Positions 16,775 through 25,915 of a DNA stretch of 64,000 nt are shown in pieces. The notes below the pieces were generated by a model. The model searched no databases. It was given only the letters and a program-made list of their open reading frames with translations, and was not told the DNA's origin. A program made the position numbers and the translations under genes. The number at the start of each line of letters is the position of its first letter. Position 1 is the first letter of the stretch. This DNA is from Pseudomonadota bacterium (GTDB lineage: Bacteria > Pseudomonadota > Gammaproteobacteria > Burkholderiales > Burkholderiaceae_B), in NCBI GenBank assembly GCA_023387815.1, contig JAEWHK010000052.1, forward strand, positions 1 through 64,000, given 5' to 3'.

Positions 16775-18280
16775 ATGCCAGACAGCAGCTCTTCAATGCC
16801 AGATGCAATAGCAGAATTTGATCTCACGATTCGCAATGGAAGAATCAGCAATGCAGACGGTACTTTCTTTGCCGATATCGGTGTGCGCGATGGTGTCATC
16901 GTAGCAATTGAACCCAATCTTCCTGCCGGGCGTGAAGATGTCAACGCGGAAGGCTTATGGGTGTTGCCAGGTGGCATCGACAGTCATACCCATATTGAAC
17001 AATTGTCAGGCATGGGCGTCATGTGCGCAGATGACTTTTACTCGGGAACTGTGTCAGCCGCGTTTGGCGGCACCACATCGATTCTGTCTTTCGCGGCTCA
17101 GCATCGGAATGATCGCGTACCGAATGTGATTGCTGATTATGCAGCGCGTGCCAGTGAAAAAGCCGTCATCGATTATGGCTTTCATTTGATACTGACCAAT
17201 CCCGACGAGCAGACGCTGAGTCAGGATCTGCCTTCTGTTATTGCAAACGGCATTACGTCGCTGAAAGTGTATATGACATATGACGCGCTCAAGCTGGATG
17301 ATTATCAATTGCTCGACGTGCTTGCTACGGCAGGAGAGCATGGTGCGATGGTCATGCTGCACGCTGAAAATCACGACATGATTCGCTGGGTGGCAAGACG
17401 ATTGCTGGAACGCGGCCATTACGCGCCCAAGTTTCATGCCGTTGCACATGATGTGCTGGCGGAATCAGAAGCTACATATCGAGCCATCGCGCTATCACGA
17501 CTGATTGATGTACCGGTACTTATCGTTCACGTCGCGGGAACCGAAACCGTGGACATTATTCGACATGCGAGGAATCTGGGTGCGGCGGTTCATGCTGAAA
17601 GTTGCCCGCAATATTTGTTTCTTGAAGCCAAAGACAGTGATCGCGAGGCAATGGAAGGAGCCAAATTCTGCTGCAGCCCGCCGCCAGGGGATGTCAGATC
17701 CCAGGAATCGGTCTGGCAGGGCTTCAAGGACGGAACATTGGCTGTTTATTCCTCCGATCATGCGCCCTATCGATTTGATGAGTCAGGAAAACTCCCCAAA
17801 GGTGATCAGACAAAATTCAAGGAAATGGCCAATGGTGTACCAGGAATTGAACTGAGATTGCCCCTGCTTTTTTCGGAGGGCGTGATGACTGGTCGAATCA
17901 GCATCGAGGAGTTCGTCGCACTGACTTCCACCAATCACGCGCATATGTATGGCATGGCCACAAAAAAAGGCAGTGTACAGATTGGACTGGATGCAGACCT
18001 GGCGCTTTGGGATCCGGCGTCCCGCAGAACGGTGACTGCCAGTGAGCTTCATGACAATGTCGGTTATACACCATATGAAGGTCGACAGCTGACAGGATGG
18101 CCTGTTCAGGTATTCAGTAGGGGCCGGTGTGTCGTCAAAGACGGTGCACTACAGGCGGAACGCGGCAGCGGAAAGTTTATTGCCCGCGAGCGCCCGACTC
18201 CGGTAGTCCAACGCACCGGTGCAACACCGGGCAGAAATCTTTTTCGCCAGCAGACCGGGCTTGGCATGTTCAGTAAGTAA
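16775..18280 (+). CDS. Dihydropyrimidinase/D-hydantoinase-family cyclic amidohydrolase
   Basis: This 501-residue amidohydrolase has a complete binuclear metal site: His71 and His73 (SHTH), carbamylatable Lys164 (SLKVYM), His196 (HAEN), His252 (VHVAG) and Asp328 (SSDHAPY). The reaction is hydrolytic opening of a cyclic ureide or imide such as dihydropyrimidine or hydantoin, in the cytoplasm. I chose ATG 16775 because GGAG stands 9 bases upstream; several in-frame ATGs lie further up. It is the first gene of an operon with an amino-acid ABC transporter and a hydantoin racemase, supporting hydantoin-like chemistry. No carbamoylase is present in the window. Allantoinase is a less likely alternative. 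Confidence 0.86.
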   Translation: MPDSSSSMPDAIAEFDLTIRNGRISNADGTFFADIGVRDGVIVAIEPNLPAGREDVNAEGLWVLPGGIDSHTHIEQLSGMGVMCADDFYSGTVSAAFGGTTSILSFAAQHRNDRVPNVIADYAARASEKAVIDYGFHLILTNPDEQTLSQDLPSVIANGITSLKVYMTYDALKLDDYQLLDVLATAGEHGAMVMLHAENHDMIRWVARRLLERGHYAPKFHAVAHDVLAESEATYRAIALSRLIDVPVLIVHVAGTETVDIIRHARNLGAAVHAESCPQYLFLEAKDSDREAMEGAKFCCSPPPGDVRSQESVWQGFKDGTLAVYSSDHAPYRFDESGKLPKGDQTKFKEMANGVPGIELRLPLLFSEGVMTGRISIEEFVALTSTNHAHMYGMATKKGSVQIGLDADLALWDPASRRTVTASELHDNVGYTPYEGRQLTGWPVQVFSRGRCVVKDGALQAERGSGKFIARERPTPVVQRTGATPGRNLFRQQTGLGMFSK

Positions 18281-18339
18281 AACCAATCTTCGCCAGACAT
18301 CACTGGCGCCCTCGTAGTGATTCCGTACAGGAGAAATAG

Positions 18340-19194
18340 ATGGAAAAATTGAAGACGATTTTACGTGCCAGTGTCGTCAATCTGGCGATATTGGGTGGCG
18401 TCATGAACGTGGCCTATGCAAACGACAAGCCACTGCGCACTGCTGTGGATGCGACTTTTGCACCGCATGCCATGCCAAAACTGGGTGGCGGTGTGCAGGG
18501 TTTCAATGTGGACCTGGGCAAGGAAATCGCCAAGCGCATGGGACGCGAAATCACAGTTGAGCCTGCTGAGTTCTCTGGTCTGGTGCCGGGTTTGAACAGT
18601 AAACGCTATGATTTTCTGATTGCGCCAGTGACGGTTACGCCAGAGCGCGCAAAGTCGCTGCTGTTCACCGAAGGATATCTGGATACTGACTATACGTTTC
18701 TGGGTAGCGCCAAATCGCCTCCTATCGAAAATCTTGAGCAGCTGAAGGGCAAGAAACTCGCAGTCAATAAAGGTTCCAATTATGAAGAATGGGCCCGGGA
18801 TCATGCGAAGGAGTACGGCTTTACTTATGACGTCTACAGCAGCAACGCCGATGCCGTTCAGGCATTGCAGGCGGGACGTGCAGACTACAACCTTGCCGGT
18901 ACGACCGTTGTCGCCTGGACAGCCCTCAAAAAACCGAATCTCAAAACCAGCTATACGATCAAGACAGGTCTTGTCTGGGCACTGGCTTTTCGCAAAGACG
19001 ACAAGGAAGGCCGCGACAAAATTTCAAATGTGCTCAAGTGCATGAAGAAGGACGGAACCGTGGCAGCACTCGCAAAGAAATGGTTTAACTTCGAACCTGA
19101 AGCCAGCAATTCCGCCGTCAAGGTTGCGCCCGGTACCGGTGTTCCGGATACAGAGGGCTACGATCCTGCGCCTGTGACACCAACCTGCTCATAA
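18340..19194 (+). CDS. Polar amino-acid ABC transporter periplasmic binding protein
   Basis: This 284-residue family 3 extracellular solute-binding protein has a signal peptide (1-27, ending NVAYA). GGGVQGFNVDLGKEIAKRMG, FDFLI-like YDFLIAPVTVTPERAK and LAVNKGSNYEEWA are typical. It delivers a polar amino-acid-like ligand to the permeases encoded just downstream. It has a good AGGAGA site. Its position behind the hydantoinase suggests the ligand is a ureido or heterocyclic compound rather than a standard amino acid; that is inference. Confidence 0.92.
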   Translation: MEKLKTILRASVVNLAILGGVMNVAYANDKPLRTAVDATFAPHAMPKLGGGVQGFNVDLGKEIAKRMGREITVEPAEFSGLVPGLNSKRYDFLIAPVTVTPERAKSLLFTEGYLDTDYTFLGSAKSPPIENLEQLKGKKLAVNKGSNYEEWARDHAKEYGFTYDVYSSNADAVQALQAGRADYNLAGTTVVAWTALKKPNLKTSYTIKTGLVWALAFRKDDKEGRDKISNVLKCMKKDGTVAALAKKWFNFEPEASNSAVKVAPGTGVPDTEGYDPAPVTPTCS

Positions 19195-19231
19195 CGGATG
19201 TCATTTATAGAAACCACATAACGAAAGGCTG

Positions 19232-19993
19232 ATGACAATGGATGCGAATGCAATGATTCTCCAGATTTCCGATTTACGCAAGCAGTATGGCAGTACTGAA
19301 GTTTTACGTGGCGTTAACCTGAATGTTCGCAAAGGCGAACTGGTTTGTGTAATCGGCCCGTCCGGTTCCGGCAAAAGTACGATGTTGCGTTGCTGCAATC
19401 TGCTGGAGACGCCAACCTCAGGAAAAATCATTGCGGCATCCCATGACGTGATGGACACGGCAACCGATATTAACCGCATGCGTCAGGATATTGGCATGGT
19501 GTTTCAGCAGTTCAATCTTTACCCGCATATGACGGCATTGGGCAATGTTGCGCTTGCGCTGTCGAAGGTACAGGGGAAAAGCAAACAGCAGGCGAATGAG
19601 CTTGCGCTGCAGGCACTGGAACAGGTCGGCCTGAAAGAAAAGGCAATGTCAAAACCCGGCCAGCTCTCGGGTGGCCAGCAGCAGCGGGTGGGTATCGCCC
19701 GCGCCATTGCCCTCAAGCCCAAAATTATCCTTTTCGATGAACCCACGAGTGCGCTGGATCCGGAACTGGTCGATGATGTTCTGAATGTCATGCGTGATTT
19801 GCGCGAACGCGGGATGACGATGGTGGTTGTGACTCACGAAATGGCTTTCGCTCATGCGGCCGCCGATCAGGTTGTATTCATGGATGAAGGCAGGGTCGTG
19901 GAAAGCGGAACGGCTTCAGAAGTGTTTGAGCGGCCCCGCGAAGTCCGTACCCAGAATTTCCTGGCACGTTATGCGAACAGGATGGCTCACTGA
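19232..19993 (+). CDS. Polar amino-acid ABC transporter ATP-binding protein (GlnQ/HisP-like)
   Basis: This 253-residue ATPase has Walker A GPSGSGKST at about 49-57, the Q-loop FQQFNLYPHMTAL, signature LSGGQQQR and Walker B IILFDEPTSALDP, with HEMAF as the switch histidine. All are characteristic of the GlnQ/HisP class. It energises uptake by the two permeases that follow; the first overlaps its stop codon by one base. An alternative ATG lies two codons downstream. Cytoplasmic face of the membrane. Confidence 0.95.
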   Translation: MTMDANAMILQISDLRKQYGSTEVLRGVNLNVRKGELVCVIGPSGSGKSTMLRCCNLLETPTSGKIIAASHDVMDTATDINRMRQDIGMVFQQFNLYPHMTALGNVALALSKVQGKSKQQANELALQALEQVGLKEKAMSKPGQLSGGQQQRVGIARAIALKPKIILFDEPTSALDPELVDDVLNVMRDLRERGMTMVVVTHEMAFAHAAADQVVFMDEGRVVESGTASEVFERPREVRTQNFLARYANRMAH

Positions 19994-20670
19994 TGGACGC
20001 GATGAATGGCTTTTTCTTTACGTTCTTCAATGGTGATGTCGCGCGGGAATATCTTCCGGTCATTCTGAAAGGTGCATGGATCACATTGATCGTCGGGTTT
20101 GCAGTTGTGATAACAGGCACGGTGCTGGGAATCATGCTGGCTATTATCCGTACGCTGAAATGTCGCCCACTGTCGCTGCTGATCGTTGCGTTCGCAGACG
20201 TTATGCGGTCTTTGCCACCACTGGCACTATTGATTATTCTGTATTTTGGGCTGTCTGAAGTGGGCGTTCCCCTGTCCGCCTTTACCGTGACCTGGCTATC
20301 CCTGTCTTTGGTTCTGGCCGCCTATGCAGAAGAAAGCGTATGGGCGGGCATCACGTCGCTTCCAAAAGGACAGATGGAAGCGGCCAGGTCCACGGGCATG
20401 ACGTGGGCAAGCGCGATGCGCTATGTGATTGTGCCGCAAGGAATACGGCGAGCCATCCCCACGCTGACCAATCGCATCATTTCCATTACCAAAAATACGG
20501 CACTGGGCTCTGTGGTCTCTTTGAACGAGATTCTGAACAACGCCCAGGGTGCAAGCAGTTATTCAGGCAACCCGACCCCGCTAATGATGGCTGCCATTGC
20601 CTATGTGGCGATATTTCTTCCATTTGTCATATTTTCCAGATGGCTGGAACAACGCTGGGTTCAGGGATAA
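19993..20670 (+). CDS. Polar amino-acid ABC transporter permease 1
   Basis: This 225-residue HisM/GlnP-type permease has about five hydrophobic segments (first at residues 25-50, GAWITLIVGFAVVITGTVLG). The EAA loop, EAARSTGMTWASAMRYVIVP, is at about 130-150. Its ATG overlaps the ATPase stop (TGATG). It pairs with the next permease to form the membrane channel for the binding protein at 18340. Confidence 0.94.
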   Translation: MDAMNGFFFTFFNGDVAREYLPVILKGAWITLIVGFAVVITGTVLGIMLAIIRTLKCRPLSLLIVAFADVMRSLPPLALLIILYFGLSEVGVPLSAFTVTWLSLSLVLAAYAEESVWAGITSLPKGQMEAARSTGMTWASAMRYVIVPQGIRRAIPTLTNRIISITKNTALGSVVSLNEILNNAQGASSYSGNPTPLMMAAIAYVAIFLPFVIFSRWLEQRWVQG

Positions 20671-20679
20671 GGAAAGGCA

Positions 20680-21348
20680 ATGGAAGGATTTATACAAGGT
20701 TTTTTCAATCTGGAAGTTTACAAAGAGGTCTTCCCCTATCTGCTCAGCGGATTGTGGACGACGATCTGGCTTTCGGCGATTGTTATTCCCGTAGGTGCGC
20801 TTGCCGGATTGCTTCTGGCAGTAGGTATGACCCAGACGCGCAATCGCCTCGTGTATTGGCCCATCGTGGTTTATATCGATTTTTTCCGTGCCTTTCCACC
20901 GCTGGTTCTGCTCATCCTGGTCTATTTTGGCTGGCCGTTTCTGGGCCTTGAGCTGAACAAGCTCACCGCTGTGATCATCGCATTCGGACTGAATAACGCG
21001 AGCTACTTTGCAGAGGTGTTTCGCGCCGGCCTGGAAGGGGTATCCAAAGGCCAGATGGAGGCGGCGCGTTCTACCGGGCTGCCGCGCTCCAGAGCGTTGC
21101 TCTATGTCGTGATTCCTCAGGCTGTTCGCAATGTGCTTCCTGATCTGGTTGGAAACAGCATTGAAGTGGTAAAGCTGACAACTATTGCAAGTGTGGTCGC
21201 ATTGCCTGAATTACTCAGAGCCGCCAGAGACGCGCAATCCATTGTATACAACCCCTCGCCGATCATGCTTGCCGCGTTAATGTATCTGGCGTTGCTCTGG
21301 CCTTTGACGAGGTGGCTGGGCCGGCTCGAAAACAAACGAAACCAGTAA
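20680..21348 (+). CDS. Polar amino-acid ABC transporter permease 2
   Basis: This 222-residue permease is homologous to the preceding one. Hydrophobic segments begin at about residue 22 (LLSGLWTTIWLSAIVIPVGA), and the EAA loop is EAARSTGLPRSRALLYVVIP. Two different permeases with one ATPase gene imply a heterodimeric channel over an ATPase dimer. It follows permease 1 after 9 bases with AAGG upstream. Confidence 0.94.
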   Translation: MEGFIQGFFNLEVYKEVFPYLLSGLWTTIWLSAIVIPVGALAGLLLAVGMTQTRNRLVYWPIVVYIDFFRAFPPLVLLILVYFGWPFLGLELNKLTAVIIAFGLNNASYFAEVFRAGLEGVSKGQMEAARSTGLPRSRALLYVVIPQAVRNVLPDLVGNSIEVVKLTTIASVVALPELLRAARDAQSIVYNPSPIMLAALMYLALLWPLTRWLGRLENKRNQ

Positions 21349-21439
21349 CACCGATTTGCGGCGGTTCTGGTATTTGAATGACGATCGCAATGATCGAAGA
21401 ATGACTGAAGACTCTTATTATTGACAAGGAATGAGGACT

Positions 21440-22384
21440 ATGGGATCCAACAAGCAACTTATGAATGAAACGTCCAAAGGTGTGTTTGTTATTGCGGCGA
21501 CACCATTCACGGATACCGGCGAAGTCGACCTGCAAAGCATTGACAGCCTGACGGATTTTTATCTGGAAAAAGGCGTGACGGGAATGACGATTCTGGGGAT
21601 GATGGGTGAAGCCCCGAAACTGAGTGAACAGGAAACCACGACTGTCATGACACGATTTCTGAAGCGGGTCAATGGTCGTGTGCCCGTGACCGTCGGGGTA
21701 AGCAGCGCATCGAATCTGCGGCTGGAAAAGCTGTCTAAGGAAGCGATGTCGCTTGGGGCTGCCGGTGTAATGGTTGCGCCTATTTCCAATCTGAAGCTGG
21801 ATGAGCAGGTACATGGCTACTTTTCCAGTGTTGCGAACCTTCTGGGCAAGGATATTCCTATCTGCCTCCAGGATTTTCCACAGGTAACCGGTGTGCACAT
21901 GTCGGTACGCGTCATTCTGCAACTGATTAAAGAATTCCCCCAAATTGTCATGCTCAAGCATGAAGATTTTCCAGGGATGCGAAAGCTGACGCAAGTACGG
22001 GAACAAAGTCAGGCTGAGGGCCTGCGTCGTATCAGTATTCTGGTTGGTAACGGTGGCTTGTTTCTGCCACAGGAAATGCTCCGCGGTGCAGATGGAGCAA
22101 TGACCGGATTTGCCTACCCTGAAATGCTGGTTCAGGTCTGCCAGCTGTTTGATGAAGGCAAGGCGCAGGAAGCAGAGGATCTGTTCAATATTTATCTGCC
22201 GCTGTTGCGTCATGAGTTCCAGTACGGTATTGGTCTGGCGCTGCGCAAGGAAACGCTTCGCCGTCGTGGCGCAATCAAGTCAGCCTATGTGCGCAGACCC
22301 GGTCCGCTGCTGGATGCAAAGGATCAGGAAGAGCTGGGGGCACTGATTGCAAGACTGGAAGCTGAACTGGCTACTGTTGCCTAG
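21440..22384 (+). CDS. DHDPS/N-acetylneuraminate lyase-family aldolase, atypical active site
   Basis: This 314-residue TIM-barrel class I aldolase-family protein retains the Schiff-base lysine (Lys173 in VMLKHEDFPG). The usual GTTGE loop reads GMMGE, and the catalytic Tyr of YNVP is absent (LQDFPQ). It is therefore neither DapA nor a standard sialic acid lyase, though still likely to form an imine with a 2-keto acid. I prefer ATG 21440 (AAGGA 9 bases upstream) to the ATG at 21431. In this operon it may cleave or dehydrate a keto acid released after ring opening. The reaction is unknown. Confidence 0.8.
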   Translation: MGSNKQLMNETSKGVFVIAATPFTDTGEVDLQSIDSLTDFYLEKGVTGMTILGMMGEAPKLSEQETTTVMTRFLKRVNGRVPVTVGVSSASNLRLEKLSKEAMSLGAAGVMVAPISNLKLDEQVHGYFSSVANLLGKDIPICLQDFPQVTGVHMSVRVILQLIKEFPQIVMLKHEDFPGMRKLTQVREQSQAEGLRRISILVGNGGLFLPQEMLRGADGAMTGFAYPEMLVQVCQLFDEGKAQEAEDLFNIYLPLLRHEFQYGIGLALRKETLRRRGAIKSAYVRRPGPLLDAKDQEELGALIARLEAELATVA

Positions 22385-22399
22385 ATATCGAGAACGTCG

Positions 22400-23056
22400 A
22401 TGAAAAAAGTGTACGTAATCAACCCGAACAGCAATGTCCACGTGACGCAGGCGATGGACAAGGCTTTGGATCCACTGCGCCGCAGTGACGATTTTCCTAT
22501 CGAATGCGTCACCCTGAGTGATGGTCCGCCGGGGATTGCGACACAGCAGGATGTAGACTTTGCGGCAGTGCTGGTCTGTCAATTTGCGCAGCGTCATCAG
22601 GAGCAAGCGAGCTGCTTTATCACTGCATGCTTCAGTGATCCTGGCCTGCACGCCTTGCGGGAAATTCAGGGGGTGCCAGGATATGGCATCAGTGAATGCG
22701 CCATGCTCACAGCGTTGACGCTGGGACAACATGTCGGTGTCATTGCCATGGCACAGGGATCGATCGCCCGGCATTACAGGAAATGGGGTGAGATGGGCAT
22801 TCAGACCAGAATGGCCGGCGAAGTGCCCATTAATCGATCCGTGGCGGCCTTATCTGACGAAGCCGAGACCAAAGCAGCAATGATACTGGCGGCCACACGC
22901 TTGCGTGATGAATACCACGCGGACGTACTGGTCATGGGATGCGCGGGCATGGCCTCATATCGCGACGCAGTGGAGCAGGCGGTCGGCGTACCAGTCGTAG
23001 AGCCTACGCAGGCCGCGGTCGCAATGGCGCTTGGACGATTGCAATTAGGATGGTGA
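22400..23056 (+). CDS. Hydantoin/aspartate-type racemase (HyuE family)
   Basis: This 218-residue Asp/Glu racemase superfamily protein of the hydantoin racemase branch has the two catalytic cysteines in place: Cys77 in TACFSDPG and Cys181 in MGCAGM. INPNSNVHVTQAM at the start and PVVEPTQAAVAMAL at the end are typical. Such enzymes racemise 5-substituted hydantoins cofactor-free. The presence of a hydantoinase in the same operon makes that role likely; allantoin racemase is the main alternative. Confidence 0.87.
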   Translation: MKKVYVINPNSNVHVTQAMDKALDPLRRSDDFPIECVTLSDGPPGIATQQDVDFAAVLVCQFAQRHQEQASCFITACFSDPGLHALREIQGVPGYGISECAMLTALTLGQHVGVIAMAQGSIARHYRKWGEMGIQTRMAGEVPINRSVAALSDEAETKAAMILAATRLRDEYHADVLVMGCAGMASYRDAVEQAVGVPVVEPTQAAVAMALGRLQLGW

Positions 23057-23061
23057 ACGCA

Positions 23062-24492
23062 ATGACGTTACAAAAAGATCTCGAAGAGAAGAAGGATTTG
23101 ATTCGCCAGCTGCTCTCAGTGGTTGGAGAAGAAGGTGTGTTGCTGAACGATGAGGATAAAAGTGCTTACGAGGTCGACTGGCTGAACAAATGGCATGGCA
23201 AATGTCAGCTTGTGGTCAGGCCGGCGAACACGCAACAGACGGCCGAGGTTATGCGCATATGTCATAAGTACCGAACGCCAGTCGTCGCGCAGGGCGGCAA
23301 TACCGGCATGAGTGGCGGAGCGACTCCGGATGCAAGTGGCGCGCAGGTTGTACTGAGCATGACGCGCATGAATGCCATTCGTGAACTGGATGTCTTCAAC
23401 AATACCATGACAGTGGAGGCCGGCGTACTTCTCGCCAACATTCAGGAAGCGGCGGAAAATGCCAATCGCTATTTTCCGCTGAGCCTGGGTTCAGAGGGCA
23501 GTTGCACCATTGGCGGAAATCTTGCAACCAATGCAGGCGGTGTGGCGGTATTGCGTTACGGAAATACGCGTGAATTGACGCTGGGAATCGAAGTGGTGCT
23601 TCCGGATGGCCGCATTTGGAATGGGATGCGTGCACTAAGGAAGGACAATACCGGATATGATCTGCGCGATCTGTTTATCGGGTCCGAAGGGACATTGGGG
23701 GTGATTACCGCAGCGGTTCTCAAGCTGTTCCCACGTCCCGCTGCAAGAGCGACAGCATGGGTGGGCGCAGAGAATCTGATATCGCTGGTCCGTCTTCTGG
23801 GCGCATTCCGTGACGCATGTGGAGAACGGCTTTGCGCCTTTGAAATGATGACCGATGAGTCATTGCAGCTGATATTGCAGCATGTGACTGATGTACAGAG
23901 TCCATTGACAGGGCGACATGCTTTTCATGCACTTATCGAACTAGCGGACATCACCGACGCGGGTTTGGTGCATATGCTGGAATCTGTCCTGGAAACCGCA
24001 CTGGAATCGGGAGATATTCAGGATGCGATCATTGGCGCAAATCTGAAGCAGCGTCAGGATCTCTGGAAAATTCGCGAAGGCATCTCACAGGCCCAGGTTC
24101 GGGCAGGCAAGGCAATCAAACATGATATTGCACTGCCGATATCGAAACTGTCTGAATTTGTCGGTGCGGCAGAAAAAGCCATTTCGAGCGATGAAAGTGG
24201 TGGTCGCATCATTTACTTTGGTCATATCGGCGATGGCAATCTTCATTTCAACGTACTGATGCCTGCAGATACGACATATGAAATCATGAAAGAAACGACA
24301 TTGCGTTTAAATCGCATGGTTCACGACCTCGTGCATCAGGCCGATGGAAGCATCAGCGCAGAACACGGTGTTGGTCAGCTTCGGCGTGACGAGTTGAAAC
24401 ACTATAAATCAGACGTTGAACTGGATCTGATGTTGCGCGTGAAACAGTCGCTGGATCCAAACCAGATCATGAACCCCGGAAAATTGATTTAG
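23062..24492 (+). CDS. FAD-linked oxidoreductase, GlcD/D-2-hydroxyglutarate dehydrogenase family
   Basis: This protein of about 476 residues has the VAO-type FAD domain (QGGNTGMSGGATPDASG, then LGSEGSCTIGGNLATNAGG and GSEGTLGVITAAVLKLFP) and the C-terminal cap ending SAEHGVGQLRRDELKHYKS...MNPGKLI. It oxidises a D-2-hydroxy acid to the 2-keto acid, probably passing electrons to an electron carrier. The start is ATG 23062 or 23050; the latter overlaps the racemase stop. In the operon it could make the keto acid used by the DHDPS-like enzyme. Confidence 0.87.
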   Translation: MTLQKDLEEKKDLIRQLLSVVGEEGVLLNDEDKSAYEVDWLNKWHGKCQLVVRPANTQQTAEVMRICHKYRTPVVAQGGNTGMSGGATPDASGAQVVLSMTRMNAIRELDVFNNTMTVEAGVLLANIQEAAENANRYFPLSLGSEGSCTIGGNLATNAGGVAVLRYGNTRELTLGIEVVLPDGRIWNGMRALRKDNTGYDLRDLFIGSEGTLGVITAAVLKLFPRPAARATAWVGAENLISLVRLLGAFRDACGERLCAFEMMTDESLQLILQHVTDVQSPLTGRHAFHALIELADITDAGLVHMLESVLETALESGDIQDAIIGANLKQRQDLWKIREGISQAQVRAGKAIKHDIALPISKLSEFVGAAEKAISSDESGGRIIYFGHIGDGNLHFNVLMPADTTYEIMKETTLRLNRMVHDLVHQADGSISAEHGVGQLRRDELKHYKSDVELDLMLRVKQSLDPNQIMNPGKLI

Positions 24493-24513
24493 CATCGAGA
24501 AGGAGCAGAAATT

Positions 24514-25299
24514 ATGAATTTGGACCTGTCAGGAAAAACGGCGCTGGTGTTTGGCGCAGCAGGTGGTCTGGGCAGTGCAATTGCCCGCACGCTGGCCAGC
24601 GAAGGCGCCAATGTCGCCCTTGCAGACATCAACGACGAGGCGGCGGAGCAGATTGCAAAAGAGTTGCGTGAAGTGGGTACCAAAGCTGTTGTGATCAAAT
24701 GGGATCTGGGTGACCCCACCGTGATCGATCAAAATATTTCACACATAGAGAAGGAACTGGGCCCTGTAGATATTCTGGTGAACAATACGGGTGGTCCGCC
24801 GCCAACGCCAGTGGCTTCCCAGTCGCAGGATGTGTGGGCCAGGCAGTTTCAGAGCATGGTGCTGTCGGTCATCGCCATTACCGACAGAGTGCTTCCGCAA
24901 ATGCGCGCACGCAAATTCGGCAGAATCCTGACAAGCTCATCGTCTGGTGCGGTTTCTCCCATTCCCAATCTGGGACTGTCGAACACACTGCGTGCCAGCC
25001 TGCTGAGCTGGTCAAAAACCCTGGCGCGCGAAGTTGGAAAAGACGGCATCACATGCAATATCATCGTCCCTGGCCGGGTGGCGACACCACGAATCAAGTT
25101 TCTGGATGAACAAAAGGCGAAAAGAGAAAATCGTTCCGTCAAGGAAGTCGCAGATGACAGCACCGCCACAATTCCGCTAGGTCGCTATGGCGACCCTCAG
25201 GAATATGCGGATGTCGTGACGTTTCTTGCGAGCGCCCGCGCAGCTTATATGACCGGCAGTGTGGTGCGAGTTGATGGCGGTTTGATCCCGACTATTTAA
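24514..25299 (+). CDS. SDR-family protein with non-canonical active site
   Basis: This 261-residue Rossmann protein has a normal cofactor motif (GAAGGLGSAIA at about 11-21) and NNTGGPPP in place of NNAG. At the catalytic position it reads SSSSGAVSPIPNLGLSNTLRAS, so the usual Tyr-x3-Lys is missing (Leu and Arg stand there). Other SDRs share this PxLxLSNxLR pattern, so it is a subfamily trait rather than decay. AAGGAG precedes the ATG. It is the last gene of the hydantoinase operon, and its reaction may not be a classic alcohol oxidation. Confidence 0.85.
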   Translation: MNLDLSGKTALVFGAAGGLGSAIARTLASEGANVALADINDEAAEQIAKELREVGTKAVVIKWDLGDPTVIDQNISHIEKELGPVDILVNNTGGPPPTPVASQSQDVWARQFQSMVLSVIAITDRVLPQMRARKFGRILTSSSSGAVSPIPNLGLSNTLRASLLSWSKTLAREVGKDGITCNIIVPGRVATPRIKFLDEQKAKRENRSVKEVADDSTATIPLGRYGDPQEYADVVTFLASARAAYMTGSVVRVDGGLIPTI

Positions 25300-25312
25300 T
25301 CATTCCGGGAAA

Positions 25313-25744
25313 TTACTGCCTCATCCCGATAGCAAGGCGATTGAATGCACTCATCAAGGCAATCGCAAAAGTCAGGTCTGCGATTTCGACATCGCTGAAT
25401 TGCTGTTTCAGCGGTTCGAAGTCGTGATCCGGCGCATGAGTCCGGTCAACATGCGTTAACGCTTCCGTCCACGCCAGTGCAGCGCGTTCGCGATCATCAA
25501 ACTGATGGCTCACAAGCCATCCTGCAAGACTGTCAATCTTTTTTTCGGCAATACCATCTGCACGCAATGCCTTGGCGTGCATTTCCAGACAAAAGGCGCA
25601 GCCGTTAATTTGCGACATCCGCAACCACACAAGCTCGATCAGGGTTTTGCCGAGCGAGCTTTTCTCCAGAGCTTTCTTCGTAGCGGCAAAGCCCTGATAG
25701 GCTTCCGGAGAAAGCGTCCAGTACGAAAGGCGGAGGGTATTCAT
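25313..25744 (-). CDS. Carboxymuconolactone decarboxylase/AhpD-like protein
   Basis: This 143-residue CMD-fold protein has the redox CxxC and His: GCAFCLEMHAKALR at about 49-62. Such small proteins act as AhpD-like peroxidase partners or stress-response proteins. The start at 25744 is supported by CAGGA upstream; the longer upstream reading looks non-coding. It converges on the SDR gene with a 13-base gap, and its own upstream neighbour on the minus strand is the GntR/FCD regulator 171 bases away. Role unknown. Confidence 0.85.
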   Translation of the reverse strand: MNTLRLSYWTLSPEAYQGFAATKKALEKSSLGKTLIELVWLRMSQINGCAFCLEMHAKALRADGIAEKKIDSLAGWLVSHQFDDRERAALAWTEALTHVDRTHAPDHDFEPLKQQFSDVEIADLTFAIALMSAFNRLAIGMRQ

Positions 25745-25915
25745 AAGTGGTCCTGTGAAGAAAATGAAAGGGCCGGCCGATGACGTTCGGCATATCGCGC
25801 CTGTGATCAGATCTACGGGCGATTGCGGCTGACGGTTCATACTGTAGAGGAATCTTGGACCAGTGAACAGGGCCAAGAATTGAATACCCGAGTGGGTCAA
25901 GTTGTTGGGCTTTAC

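Noticed and set aside
21263..22213. Minus-strand open frame of 316 codons
   Set aside because: It lies antisense to the permease and DHDPS-like genes, which have clear homology; its composition is that of a shadow frame.
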